From Cycloclasticus sp. (GTDB taxonomy: Bacteria; Pseudomonadota; Gammaproteobacteria; Methylococcales; Cycloclasticaceae), in assembly GCA_018066825.1 (NCBI GenBank), contig JAGPVU010000187.1, forward strand, positions 1 to 12,703: 12,703 bases of DNA, given 5' to 3'. The first letter of the stretch is position 1. Each line of letters begins with the position of its first letter. Under the pieces are notes generated by a model. The model was not told the origin of the DNA. It was given only the letters and a program-made list of their open reading frames with translations, and ran no database searches. The translations under genes and the position numbers were made by a program. This document shows, piece after piece, positions 1-6,610 of this stretch.

Positions 1-16
1 AAGCGGGGTTTTTTTT
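1..16 (+). terminator. 3' arm and T-tract of a truncated intrinsic terminator
   Basis: The window opens with AGCGGGG followed by eight T residues (9-16), the typical 3' arm and U-tract of a rho-independent terminator. The matching 5' arm (expected CCCCGCT) lies before the window, so the stem cannot be verified. It presumably ends the gene upstream. From family context (DUF4124-glnL-glnG normally follows glutamine synthetase) that gene may be glnA, but this is inference. Confidence 0.55.
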
Positions 17-74
17 GCACAAAATTTAATTAATATGGTTTTATAGCACTACTGTATTAGTAAGGAAGCGCGGG

Positions 75-566
75 ATGATCTACAGACTACTTATTTTGAC
101 ATTATTTATAACGGGGCTCGCACAGGCAGGGGTGTATAAATATATCAATAAACAAGGCAAAGTATCGTACTCTGATATACCGGTAGACGGCGCTGAAAAG
201 GTGACGGTGCCGCCGGTAATGACGTACCGAGCAGCAAAGCCAATTACCGCTGCAGCAACGGGGGAAGAGGTAAAAGAGCGGCAGCAAGTGGGCTACCAAC
301 GGCTTGAAATCACATGGCCTGAAGAACAAGGAACGGTAAGAAGTAATCAAGGTATTGTTGCCGTGGAGTATCACATAGAGCCAGCGTTACAAACAGGGCA
401 TCGGCTAGAACTTAGTGTTGATGGTAAAACTCAAGATGCGCTTATAGTGCAAGGACTTGAAAGAGGTGAGCACCGACTACAATTACATGTTCTGGGTGCT
501 GAAAATGCGGTGTTGCTAACGAGCCAGAGCGTTACGTTTTATTTGCACCATCAATCTAAGCGCTAA
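75..566 (+). CDS. Secreted DUF4124-domain protein
   Basis: A 163-residue protein of unknown biochemical function. Residues 1-18 form a clear Sec signal peptide (short basic start, hydrophobic core, A-Q-A before G19), so it should be exported to the periplasm or envelope. Residues 19-50 fit the DUF4124 domain: V-Y-K-Y-x-x-x-x-G-K-V-x-Y-S-D, a short beta-rich motif common at the N terminus of proteobacterial envelope proteins. The remaining part (about 75-160) is predicted beta-rich and resembles an Ig-like fold by eye only. The start is supported by AAGGA at 62-66, 8 nt upstream. In several gammaproteobacteria a DUF4124 gene sits between glnA and glnL, as inferred here; whether it has any role in nitrogen metabolism is unknown. 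No terminator with a T-tract separates it from glnL, so read-through is possible. Confidence 0.85.
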   Translation: MIYRLLILTLFITGLAQAGVYKYINKQGKVSYSDIPVDGAEKVTVPPVMTYRAAKPITAAATGEEVKERQQVGYQRLEITWPEEQGTVRSNQGIVAVEYHIEPALQTGHRLELSVDGKTQDALIVQGLERGEHRLQLHVLGAENAVLLTSQSVTFYLHHQSKR

Positions 567-600
567 CGATTGACAGTCAGAGGGCTTAAAGCGGTAGACC

Positions 601-617
601 CGCACCAACATGGTGCG
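601..617 (+). promoter_or_regulatory. NtrC (GlnG) binding site / enhancer
   Basis: CGCACCAACATGGTGCG is a 17-bp sequence with perfect half-sites GCACC-N5-GGTGC, matching the established NtrC consensus. As far as I recall, the core GCACCAACATGGTGC is the same as a strong enhancer site upstream of E. coli glnA. Its centre (609) is about 100 bp upstream of the start expected from the sigma-54 element at 683-697, a usual distance for an NtrC enhancer. A TATACT hexamer follows at 618-623, so repression of a sigma-70 promoter by bound NtrC, as at E. coli glnL, is an alternative. The site identity is seen directly; its mode of action is inferred. Confidence 0.8.
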
Positions 618-682
618 TATACTGTGTTCTTACAAACCACACCGGTGTTCTAAGGCTTAATAGCCTGCCTCTCTCAGTGCCT

Positions 683-697
683 TGGCGTGCTATTTGC
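683..697 (+). promoter_or_regulatory. Candidate sigma-54 (-24/-12) promoter of glnLG
   Basis: TGGCGTGCTATTTGC has the invariant GG and GC doublets separated by exactly 10 bases and fits TGGCAC-N5-TTGC apart from the -22/-21 bases. Preceding T and following T also agree. With the GC at -13/-12 the transcript would start near 709, directly at the glnL ATG (710). An NtrC site lies about 100 bp upstream, which makes chance occurrence less likely. No experiment is available; the assignment is by motif. Confidence 0.6.
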
Positions 698-709
698 TAA
701 GTAGCTAAA

Positions 710-1780
710 ATGGAAAAGCCACTTTTTTTACCCGCCTCAATTATCGAGCAACTATCGATCAGCGTACTTGTTTTTAACGACAGCAATACGTTAATTTACA
801 TGAATAACTCGGCTGAAGAGTTATTAGATATCAGTGCACGTAAAGCGATTGGCTTCAGTGCTGAGCGGTTGTTTGACTCGTCAAGTTTTGATATAAAAAA
901 ATGCTTACACCGGACGCGCTTGCATGGCGCGAAGGTGACGGAGCACCTGGTGTCAATCAGTTGCCCTGTCGCAATAAAAAGGAATATCAGCCTATCCATG
1001 ACGCCGATTACTACCGAGCCTGGCGGCAGTGAGTGTGTGTTAGTCGAAATGATGGACTTTAATCATTATCTGCAGATAGATTATGAGGAAAAGCTGCTGT
1101 CACAAAACGAACTCGCCACCAATATGCTGAGGGGGTTAGCGCATGAAATTAAAAACCCATTGGGCGGCTTAAGGGGCGCGGCTCAATTGCTTGCTAAAGA
1201 ACTTGAAGGGCAGTTTTCCGACTATACCGAGGTAATTATTGAAGAGGCAGACAGGTTGACAAAGTTACTTGACAGCATGTTAGGTTCTTCGGAGTTACCA
1301 AATAAGCAAGCGATAAATATTCACGTTATTTTAGAACGGGTTAGGCAGTTAATTAAGGCGGAGACGGACGAAAAAATAAAAATAACCACTGATTATGACC
1401 CAAGCATCCCTGAAATTGAAGCCGACAAAGACCAGCTTATTCAAGCCTTGTTAAACGTGGTTAAAAACGCCTCTCAAGCGATTCAAGGTAATGGGGAGAT
1501 TGTATTGAAAACAAGAATACATCGTAACTTTACCATTGGTGAGGAGACGTATAAGTTGGCAGTAAAAGTTGATGTGATCGATGATGGGCCGGGGATACCG
1601 GATAATATGCTAACTAAGATTTTTTACCCCATGGTGACAGGCAGAACAGAAGGAACGGGCTTAGGTCTGTCTATCGCACAAAAAAATGTACAACGCCATA
1701 ACGGCATCATTGAAGTGAATAGCCGACCCGGCGAAACAATATTTTCAACGATATTACCTCTAGGATTGACGGATGAATGA
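710..1780 (+). CDS. glnL: Nitrogen regulation sensor histidine kinase/phosphatase NtrB (GlnL)
   Basis: NtrB is the soluble kinase that phosphorylates NtrC under nitrogen limitation; PII (GlnB) binding switches it to a phosphatase. The 356 residues match the family length. A PAS-type sensor domain covers about 10-120. The HisKA H-box is G-L-A-H-E-I-K-N-P-L-G-G with the phospho-accepting His145. The HATPase_c domain shows an N-box (L-L-N-V-V-K-N-A-S, 247-255), G1 (D-D-G-P-G-I-P, 291-297) and G2 (G-T-G-L-G-L-S, 315-321). No membrane segment is present, as expected. The ATG at 710 is the first possible start because an in-frame TAA lies at 698-700, and the sequence from residue 10 aligns with the family N terminus. 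No Shine-Dalgarno is visible, and the predicted sigma-54 transcript would begin almost at the ATG. The 3' end overlaps glnG by 8 bp, indicating translational coupling. Confidence 0.95.
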   Translation: MEKPLFLPASIIEQLSISVLVFNDSNTLIYMNNSAEELLDISARKAIGFSAERLFDSSSFDIKKCLHRTRLHGAKVTEHLVSISCPVAIKRNISLSMTPITTEPGGSECVLVEMMDFNHYLQIDYEEKLLSQNELATNMLRGLAHEIKNPLGGLRGAAQLLAKELEGQFSDYTEVIIEEADRLTKLLDSMLGSSELPNKQAINIHVILERVRQLIKAETDEKIKITTDYDPSIPEIEADKDQLIQALLNVVKNASQAIQGNGEIVLKTRIHRNFTIGEETYKLAVKVDVIDDGPGIPDNMLTKIFYPMVTGRTEGTGLGLSIAQKNVQRHNGIIEVNSRPGETIFSTILPLGLTDE

Positions 1781-3182
1781 ACAAATAACGGTTTGGGTTG
1801 TAGATGACGACCGGTCCATACGCTGGGTGTTAGAAACCGCGTTTAAACGAGCAGGCTACCGAGTGACCTGTTTCTCAAGTGCTGATGGCATCTTGGATTT
1901 AATGCATAAGGATATGCCAGACGTTTTAGTTACAGATATTCGTATGCCAGGTAAAAATGGGATCGAGTTGTTAGCCGATTTACAGGCGATGTATCCCGCC
2001 TTGCCGGTGATTGTGATGACCGCGCATTCTGATATGGACAGTGCCGTATCAGCGTATGACGGGGGTGCTTTTGAATACCTGCCAAAGCCTTTTGACGTGG
2101 ATGACGCGGTAAACCAAGTAAAACGCGCGCATGCACAGCATAAAAAAACGGCCACAAGCATAACCTGGGCAAAAGAAGAAGCCAGTGAGTCAGGTATTAT
2201 TGGCAGCGCACCAGCTATGCAAACAGTGTTTAGGGCAATTGGCCGCTTATCAAGATCAAATGTAACGGTCATGGTAAATGGCGAGTCGGGCACCGGAAAG
2301 GAGCTCGTGGCAAAGGCGTTGCATCAGCACAGTTTACGCAAAGAGAAACCGTTTATTGCACTTAATATGGCGGCCATTCCTAGAGACTTGTTAGAGTCAG
2401 AGTTATTTGGCCACGAAAAAGGCGCCTTTACTGGCGCCGTTAGCCGAAGAAAAGGCCGATTTGAGCAAGCAGACGGCGGCACCTTATTTTTAGATGAAAT
2501 TGGCGATATGCCGGCAGAAATGCAAACGCGTTTGCTGCGCATTTTATCGGATGGCGAGTTTTTTACCGTTGGCGGCCATCAAACCATCAAGGTGGATGTT
2601 CGAATAATTGCCGCGACTCACCAAGGCTTAGAAAAACTGGTCGAGGAGGGGCGTTTTAGAGAAGATCTTTTCCACCGCCTAAACGTCGTGCGGATCAAAA
2701 TACCGCCCGTGAGAGAGCGTCGAGAGGATATCCCCTTGTTGATGCAGCATTTTTTAACCAAAGCGGCAAAAGAAATCGGCGATGAGGTAAAAATATTAGA
2801 CCCAGAGGTGCTCGCCTTGCTATCTAAACTGCCTTGGACCGGGAATGTACGGCAGCTAGAAAATACCTGCCATTGGTTGACGGTGATGTGTCCCAGCAAG
2901 ATAGTGGGTATTGATGATCTGCCCGAAGAGCTGCTTGCCATTAAAGACGAGCAAGCTCAGCGGGTTGAGGCTGATTGGCTGGACGCAGCAAAAATAGACA
3001 TCGCCAAGCGTTTATCGGCGGGCGAAAAAGATGTCGCTAAGCGAGCCGTTGCATCGCTAGAAAAAATATTAATTTTGCAAGCGCTAGAACAGACGAAAGG
3101 GCGTCGGCAGGATGCGGCGAATTTACTGGGTTTAGGGCGTAATACACTAACCCGTAAAATTAAAGACTTTAACGCTGATTAG
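1773..3182 (+). CDS. glnG: Nitrogen regulation response regulator NtrC (GlnG)
   Basis: A sigma-54-dependent activator of nitrogen-assimilation genes, phosphorylated by NtrB. The 469 residues hold three domains. The receiver (1-120) has the acidic pocket D11-D12-D13, phospho-acceptor Asp55 (V-T-D-I-R-M-P-G) and conserved K105 (P-K-P-F). The AAA+ domain (about 140-370) has Walker A G-E-S-G-T-G-K-E (170-177), the sigma-54-contacting G-A-F-T-G-A loop (217-222), Walker B T-L-F-L-D-E-I-G-D (237-245) and the arginine-finger region around R-F-R-E-D-L-F-H-R-L (294-303). A Fis-type helix-turn-helix occupies about 430-467. The intact GAFTGA loop shows it is an activator. The start at 1773 has TAGGA (1761-1765) 7 nt upstream. 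The coding region ends 12 bp from the convergent pyrD gene. It probably controls its own operon through the site at 601-617. Confidence 0.97.
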   Translation: MNEQITVWVVDDDRSIRWVLETAFKRAGYRVTCFSSADGILDLMHKDMPDVLVTDIRMPGKNGIELLADLQAMYPALPVIVMTAHSDMDSAVSAYDGGAFEYLPKPFDVDDAVNQVKRAHAQHKKTATSITWAKEEASESGIIGSAPAMQTVFRAIGRLSRSNVTVMVNGESGTGKELVAKALHQHSLRKEKPFIALNMAAIPRDLLESELFGHEKGAFTGAVSRRKGRFEQADGGTLFLDEIGDMPAEMQTRLLRILSDGEFFTVGGHQTIKVDVRIIAATHQGLEKLVEEGRFREDLFHRLNVVRIKIPPVRERREDIPLLMQHFLTKAAKEIGDEVKILDPEVLALLSKLPWTGNVRQLENTCHWLTVMCPSKIVGIDDLPEELLAIKDEQAQRVEADWLDAAKIDIAKRLSAGEKDVAKRAVASLEKILILQALEQTKGRRQDAANLLGLGRNTLTRKIKDFNAD

Positions 3183-3188
3183 TCAGCG
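3173..3188. other. Short hairpin between convergent glnG and pyrD
   Basis: CGCTGA-TTAG-TCAGCG forms a perfect 6-bp stem with a 4-nt loop that spans the glnG stop codon. It is symmetric and could act on both strands, but no T-run follows in either direction, so it does not qualify as an intrinsic terminator. It may be a pause or 3'-end stabilising structure, or chance. Confidence 0.3.
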
Positions 3189-3194
3189 ATCAGA

Positions 3195-4124
3195 TCAATA
3201 GTCTAAGCTACCAATCAGTTCAGAGACATGGTTGAATTGATGGTGATCTAAATAGTCGACGATTCCTTGGTTAACTTTTTGTGCCAACAAGGGATCGTAA
3301 AACAAGCCAGTCCCTAAGCCAACTGCACTGGCACCAGCAATAATAAACTCGATCGCATCGTTGGCGTTAGTAATGCCACCTTGGCCGATAATAGGAATAT
3401 TGTGCGCCTTGCACACTGGGTATACTTGATGGACCTTGAGTAAGGCAATCGGCTTTATGGCCGGGCCGGATAAGCCGCCTTGAACGTTGCCGATAATAGG
3501 TTTTCTTGTGTCGGCGTTAATCGCCATCCCCATCAAGGTGTTGATAACAGAAAAGGCATCGCTGCCAGCATCAATACAGCGTCTTGCGCTTTCAGCAATA
3601 TCGGTTTGGTTTGGCGATAATTTGGTGATGATCGGCTTTTTTGTCACTGACCGACAGGCTTCAACCACACGTGCAGACATATCAGGGTCATTGCCAAAAG
3701 CTACGCCGCCTTGTTTAACATTAGGGCATGAAATATTTATTTCAATGGCGTCGATGGGCGATTGGTCGAATAAGCGGGTAACTTCGGTGTATTCTTCAAT
3801 GGTTGAGCCAGAAACATTTGCAATGTAGCGCGTTTCAGTAAAATCAAGCGCAGGTAAAATTTCGTTCACCACTTGTCGCGTTCCAGGGTTCTGCAGACCA
3901 ATGGCATTTAACATGCCGGAGGGCGTCTCGTAAACGCGGTGTGTTGGATTGCCAGGGCGAGCGTCTAAGGTAGTGCCTTTTAAACACACGGCCCCCACGT
4001 CTTTATGTGAAAAGCCCTCAACACGGGTGTACTCTTGGCCGAAACCAACACAGCCTGATAATAGAACAACAGGCGTTTGGAAGCGCATGCCACAGAAGAA
4101 AGAAGCTAATTTAGGATGCAGCAT
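3195..4124 (-). CDS. pyrD: Dihydroorotate dehydrogenase, class 1B-type catalytic subunit
   Basis: Oxidises dihydroorotate to orotate in de novo pyrimidine synthesis, using FMN. The 309-residue TIM barrel matches the class 1 family, 1B subtype: S-G-C-V-G-F-G-Q-E-Y near 23-32, K-G-T-T-L (49-53), M-L-N-A-I-G-L-Q-N-P-G (71-81), the catalytic cysteine Cys133 in N-I-S-C-P-N-V-K, K168 in T-K-L-S-P-N, and the FMN-phosphate loops G-G-L-S-G-P-A-I-K-P (216-225) and I-I-G-Q-G-G-I (245-251). Class 2 enzymes use Ser instead of Cys and have an N-terminal membrane helix; both differ here. Class 1B enzymes normally pair with PyrK, an FAD/2Fe-2S protein that passes electrons to NAD, yet no pyrK is adjacent. 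This is notable because gammaproteobacteria usually carry class 2 PyrD. The upstream methionine is chosen because residues 5-22 align with the family N terminus. Its physiological acceptor is unknown. Confidence 0.88.
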   Translation of the reverse strand: MLHPKLASFFCGMRFQTPVVLLSGCVGFGQEYTRVEGFSHKDVGAVCLKGTTLDARPGNPTHRVYETPSGMLNAIGLQNPGTRQVVNEILPALDFTETRYIANVSGSTIEEYTEVTRLFDQSPIDAIEINISCPNVKQGGVAFGNDPDMSARVVEACRSVTKKPIITKLSPNQTDIAESARRCIDAGSDAFSVINTLMGMAINADTRKPIIGNVQGGLSGPAIKPIALLKVHQVYPVCKAHNIPIIGQGGITNANDAIEFIIAGASAVGLGTGLFYDPLLAQKVNQGIVDYLDHHQFNHVSELIGSLDY

Positions 4125-4153
4125 TTAATCTAGGTTAGTGAGACAATAGGGCC

Positions 4154-4162
4154 ATTATAGCA
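4154..4162 (-). promoter_or_regulatory. Extended -10 promoter of pyrD
   Basis: On the minus strand TGCTATAAT is a perfect extended -10 (TGn-TATAAT). A poor -35-like TGTAAA (4178-4183) lies 18 bp upstream, which is tolerable for an extended -10 promoter. Transcription would begin near 4147, giving a leader of about 23 nt before the pyrD ATG at 4124. It lies in the 61-bp gap divergent from trmL. I see no convincing promoter for trmL. Confidence 0.5.
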
Positions 4163-4185
4163 GCTTAGTAAAAACCATTTACATC

Positions 4186-4653
4186 ATGATACACGTCGTT
4201 TTATATGAACCGGAAATTCCGCCTAATACAGGTAACGTTATGCGCCTTTGTGCTAATACCGGTGCACGGCTCAGCTTAATTCACCCCCTAGGATTTAAAC
4301 TGGACGATAAAAAACTTAGGCGTGCGGGGATGGATTATCGTGAGTGGGCAGATGTGAAGGAATATCAAAATTTCGATGAATTCCTGGCGACAGAAAAACC
4401 AGCGAATGTGTATGCCTTTTCTCGTTTCGCTACCAGTAATTATGCACAAGTACGCTACCAAGCAGGGGACGCCTTGGTTTTTGGTCCTGAAACACGTGGC
4501 CTACCAGCTGCCGTGTTACAAACGCTGCCTGAGAGCAATAGGGTGTTAATACCGATGCAGCAAGGCAGCCGAAGTTTAAATTTATCTAACTCCGTCGCGG
4601 TTGCCGTGTATGAAGCATGGAGACAAATGGATTTTAACTGGAGCGAGCCCTAA
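4186..4653 (+). CDS. trmL: tRNA (cytidine/uridine-34 2'-O)-methyltransferase TrmL
   Basis: A SAM-dependent SPOUT methyltransferase that 2'-O-methylates the wobble nucleotide of tRNA-Leu isoacceptors. The 155 residues match the minimal TrmL/YibK length, without the extra domain of larger SpoU enzymes. The diagnostic motifs are present: motif 1 E-P-E-I-P-P-N-T-G-N-V-M-R-L-C-A-N-T-G (8-26), motif 2 F-G-P-E-T-R-G-L-P (about 99-107) and motif 3 I-P-M-Q-Q-G-S-R-S-L-N-L-S-N-S-V-A (about 122-138), which together form the trefoil-knot SAM site. The ATG at 4186 is the natural family start (M-I-H-V-V-L-Y-E-P), although no clear Shine-Dalgarno precedes it. The 3' end overlaps the convergent gpsA by 4 bp. 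In Pseudomonas the gene also lies between ntrC and secB, so the position is ancestral in part, with pyrD and gpsA as differences. Confidence 0.95.
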   Translation: MIHVVLYEPEIPPNTGNVMRLCANTGARLSLIHPLGFKLDDKKLRRAGMDYREWADVKEYQNFDEFLATEKPANVYAFSRFATSNYAQVRYQAGDALVFGPETRGLPAAVLQTLPESNRVLIPMQQGSRSLNLSNSVAVAVYEAWRQMDFNWSEP

Positions 4654-5663
4654 CTTATTTGTGGCTCTACGCGCTGAGCTCGGGTTAATAAGTAGCGTAC
4701 GGCGGCTTCGGGGGCCAGCTGCTCAAACAAAATACGGTAGATCTGCAGGCAAATCGGCATATCTAATGACCACTTTTGGCAGATAGCATAGACCTCGCGG
4801 GCCGCGTGGATGCCCTCGACCTCTTGTCCAATAGAGGCTTTTGCCTCCGAGATCGTTTTACCCCGGCCTAGTTGTAAGCCAAGGCGACGATTACGCGATT
4901 TATCATCAGTACAGGTGAGCACGAGGTCGCCGACACCGGCGAGGCCCAAGAAAGAACTCTCTGAGCAATTGTATACATTGCCCAGTTGTACCATCTCATT
5001 TAGCCCTAAGGTGATCAGAGCGGCGCGTGCATTGGCACCAAAACCTAAACCGTCAGAAATGCCAGCGGCAATGGCTAAAATATTTTTCATTGAGCCGCCA
5101 ATTTCAGCGCTAGCGATATTATTGCTTGGGTAAGCTAAAAAGCTGGTCGTTCGGAGGGTGTCGGCTACGTGCGTTGCCACCTCAATGTCGGGCGATGCAA
5201 CAATAACAGCGGTGGGTAAATTTTGCGCAACCTCGAGCGCAAAGCTGGGGCCAGATATGAGCGCCATCGCGAATTGACTGCCTAACACGTCGTTGACAAC
5301 CTCATGAGTCAATAAGCCGGAGTCAGTTTCAAACCCTTTGGTTAACCACGTGATTGTTGTGCTAGCTTGTAAGTGTGGTTGGCATTTAACTAAGGTTTGC
5401 CGAAAGGCGTGGCTCGGCACGGCGAGCATTAAAAAAGCATGGTCCGCGACCGTTTTCGATAAATTATCCGACACAGACAACGTTTCAGGAAAATCAATGT
5501 CGGGTAAAAACTGCGCGTTACAGCGCGCATCAGCGAGAGTTTTTATATGCACGGGGTCGTGGCCCCATAAAGTGACTTGGTGGCCTGCACGGGCCATCAT
5601 AATGGCCATAGCGGTTCCCCAAGAGCCGGCGCCAAGTACCGCTATTTTTTCAGGGCTTGTCAC
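4650..5663 (-). CDS. gpsA: Glycerol-3-phosphate dehydrogenase [NAD(P)+] GpsA
   Basis: Reduces dihydroxyacetone phosphate to sn-glycerol 3-phosphate, the backbone of phospholipids, in the cytoplasm. The 337 residues agree with the family. The Rossmann fingerprint is G-A-G-S-W-G-T-A (11-18). Further conserved elements are T-K-G-F (108-111), the substrate-contacting S-G-P-S-F-A (137-142), catalytic Lys193 in E-I-G-G-S-M-K-N, G-L-G-F-G-A-N (205-211) and the G-L-A-G-V-G-D-L segment (240-247). The start codon is GTG at 5663, chosen because the glycine-rich motif follows at the normal distance and no closer start is available; no Shine-Dalgarno is seen, so translation may be coupled to secB, which ends 9 bp upstream. 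It is the last gene of the arsR-rhodanese-secB-gpsA run, the same secB-gpsA order as in E. coli. Its stop overlaps the trmL stop codon on the opposite strand. Confidence 0.96.
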   Translation of the reverse strand: MTSPEKIAVLGAGSWGTAMAIMMARAGHQVTLWGHDPVHIKTLADARCNAQFLPDIDFPETLSVSDNLSKTVADHAFLMLAVPSHAFRQTLVKCQPHLQASTTITWLTKGFETDSGLLTHEVVNDVLGSQFAMALISGPSFALEVAQNLPTAVIVASPDIEVATHVADTLRTTSFLAYPSNNIASAEIGGSMKNILAIAAGISDGLGFGANARAALITLGLNEMVQLGNVYNCSESSFLGLAGVGDLVLTCTDDKSRNRRLGLQLGRGKTISEAKASIGQEVEGIHAAREVYAICQKWSLDMPICLQIYRILFEQLAPEAAVRYLLTRAQRVEPQIS

Positions 5664-5672
5664 AAGACGGGT

Positions 5673-6134
5673 TTAATTAGCTTTTGATGCGTCGTTTTGT
5701 TGAGCGTGCTGAGCATACAAAGCCTCAAAGTTTACGGGGTTAAGTAGCAAGGGTGGAAAGCCACCTTTAGTGACGAGTTCAGATATCGCCTCACGCAAGT
5801 ACGGAAACAAAACGCTAGGACAAAAGCTACCTAATAGGGGGCCCATTTCTTCTTCGGCAAAGCCTTTTACGCCAAATACGCCGACTTGGGTTACTTCGAT
5901 CAAGTAGGCGGTCTTATCGTTATTTTTTACCGTGACGGTAACCGTGACAGAGGCTTCGTATAAGTCCTGAGGTGCTTTACGGGCATTATTGACTAAATTA
6001 ATATCTACTTGCGGTTGCCATTTTTCAGTAAAAACCAAGGGTGTATTTGGCGATTCAAAGGAAACGTCTTTTATAAATAGTTTTTGAATTGAAAATTGCT
6101 TTTCAGGGTTGTTACTAGGTGCTTGATCAGTCAT
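5673..6134 (-). CDS. secB: Protein-export chaperone SecB
   Basis: A tetrameric cytoplasmic chaperone that holds preproteins unfolded and hands them to SecA. The 153 residues match the usual length. Recognisable family segments are F-S-I-Q-K-L-F-I-K-D-V-S-F-E-S-P-N-T-P (about 14-32), the Y-E-A-S-V-T-V-T-V-T-V strands (about 59-69), G-V-F-G-V-K-G-F (85-92), and the A-E-E-E-M-G-P-L-L-G-S-F-C-P-S-V-L-F-P-Y core (about 93-112), followed by G-G-F-P-P-L-L-L-N-P-V-N-F. GGA lies a few bases upstream of the ATG at 6134. It is 20 bp downstream of the rhodanese gene; the glutaredoxin gene grxC that separates yibN and secB in many relatives is absent. The same cell presumably needs it to export envelope proteins such as those encoded across the divergent gap, though that link is only inference. 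Confidence 0.96.
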   Translation of the reverse strand: MTDQAPSNNPEKQFSIQKLFIKDVSFESPNTPLVFTEKWQPQVDINLVNNARKAPQDLYEASVTVTVTVKNNDKTAYLIEVTQVGVFGVKGFAEEEMGPLLGSFCPSVLFPYLREAISELVTKGGFPPLLLNPVNFEALYAQHAQQNDASKAN

Positions 6135-6154
6135 TTCTTATCCAAGGAGTTAGA

Positions 6155-6580
6155 TTATTTTTTTACCAGCGGCATGTTGGCTTCTTGCCATGCTTGTATG
6201 CCCCCACTTAGAGCGAAAACGTTGCTGAGGCCGAGCTTGCTCAGGGTTTTACACGCCTCATCCGAACGGGTGCCAGATTTACAATAAAAAAGTAACGGCT
6301 TGCCGTCGTGTTTTTTTAATTTTTCCAAGCTGTCTTTTATGTCAGGCAGAGGGATCAAGATAGCGTCCCCTAAGTGCCCTGTTTTAAATTCCGCTTCGTT
6401 GCGAGTATCTATAATCACAGCCTCTTCACGGTTAATGAGATCAATCGCTTCAGGTACAGTTAACAGTTTGTAACGACGGGTGAGGTCACTAAAAACAGTT
6501 TGTATTAATAGAATAATAATGACAACTAATGCGATAAACAGCAGGCTATGATTGCCTACAAACTCCATATAAATATCCAT
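6155..6580 (-). CDS. yibN: Membrane-anchored rhodanese-like sulfurtransferase (YibN type)
   Basis: A 141-residue protein with one N-terminal membrane segment (about 12-30, L-L-F-I-A-L-V-V-I-I-I-L-L-I) and a single rhodanese domain (about 38-140). The active-site loop C-K-S-G-T-R-S carries Cys100, the residue that would bear a persulfide; D58-T-R and G68-H-L are conserved rhodanese positions. Its start M-D-I-Y-M-E-F-V-G-N-H resembles E. coli YibN (M-Q-E-I-M-Q-F-V-G-R-H), supporting the ATG at 6580. E. coli YibN, as I recall it, lacks the canonical loop, so this copy looks more likely to be catalytically competent. The domain should face the cytoplasm if the short N terminus is outside; topology is uncertain. 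It lies 30 bp downstream of an ArsR-family gene with persulfide-sensor cysteines and 20 bp upstream of secB, suggesting co-transcription. The natural sulfur donor and acceptor are unknown. Confidence 0.92.
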   Translation of the reverse strand: MDIYMEFVGNHSLLFIALVVIIILLIQTVFSDLTRRYKLLTVPEAIDLINREEAVIIDTRNEAEFKTGHLGDAILIPLPDIKDSLEKLKKHDGKPLLFYCKSGTRSDEACKTLSKLGLSNVFALSGGIQAWQEANMPLVKK

Positions 6581-6610
6581 TCGGGAAGAAACCTTTTTTC
6601 GGGGGTTAAG

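Noticed and set aside
618..623. TATACT as a sigma-70 -10 element for glnL
   Set aside because: No acceptable -35 lies 16-18 bp upstream and the TG is misplaced for an extended -10. It remains an alternative model (NtrC as repressor) but is weaker than the sigma-54 element.
639..648. ACACCGGTGT palindrome as a second NtrC site
   Set aside because: It lacks the 5-bp spacer between half-sites and the GCAC/GTGC ends. It is a plain 10-bp palindrome of unknown meaning.
653..666. AGGCT-TAAT-AGCCT hairpin as a terminator before glnL
   Set aside because: The stem has only 5 bp and no T-run follows. It lies between the enhancer and the promoter, where any looped DNA or RNA role would be speculation.
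1856..2293. Long open frame (145 codons) antisense to glnG
   Set aside because: It lies wholly opposite the well-supported receiver/AAA+ coding sequence, its translation resembles no known family, and it has no ribosome site. The same holds for the other long opposite-strand frames over glnG, gpmI, envC, ctpA and yibQ.
4601..4786. 61-codon plus-strand frame across the trmL-gpsA junction
   Set aside because: It is in a different frame from trmL and antisense to gpsA, both of which are certain. The peptide is low complexity and unsupported.
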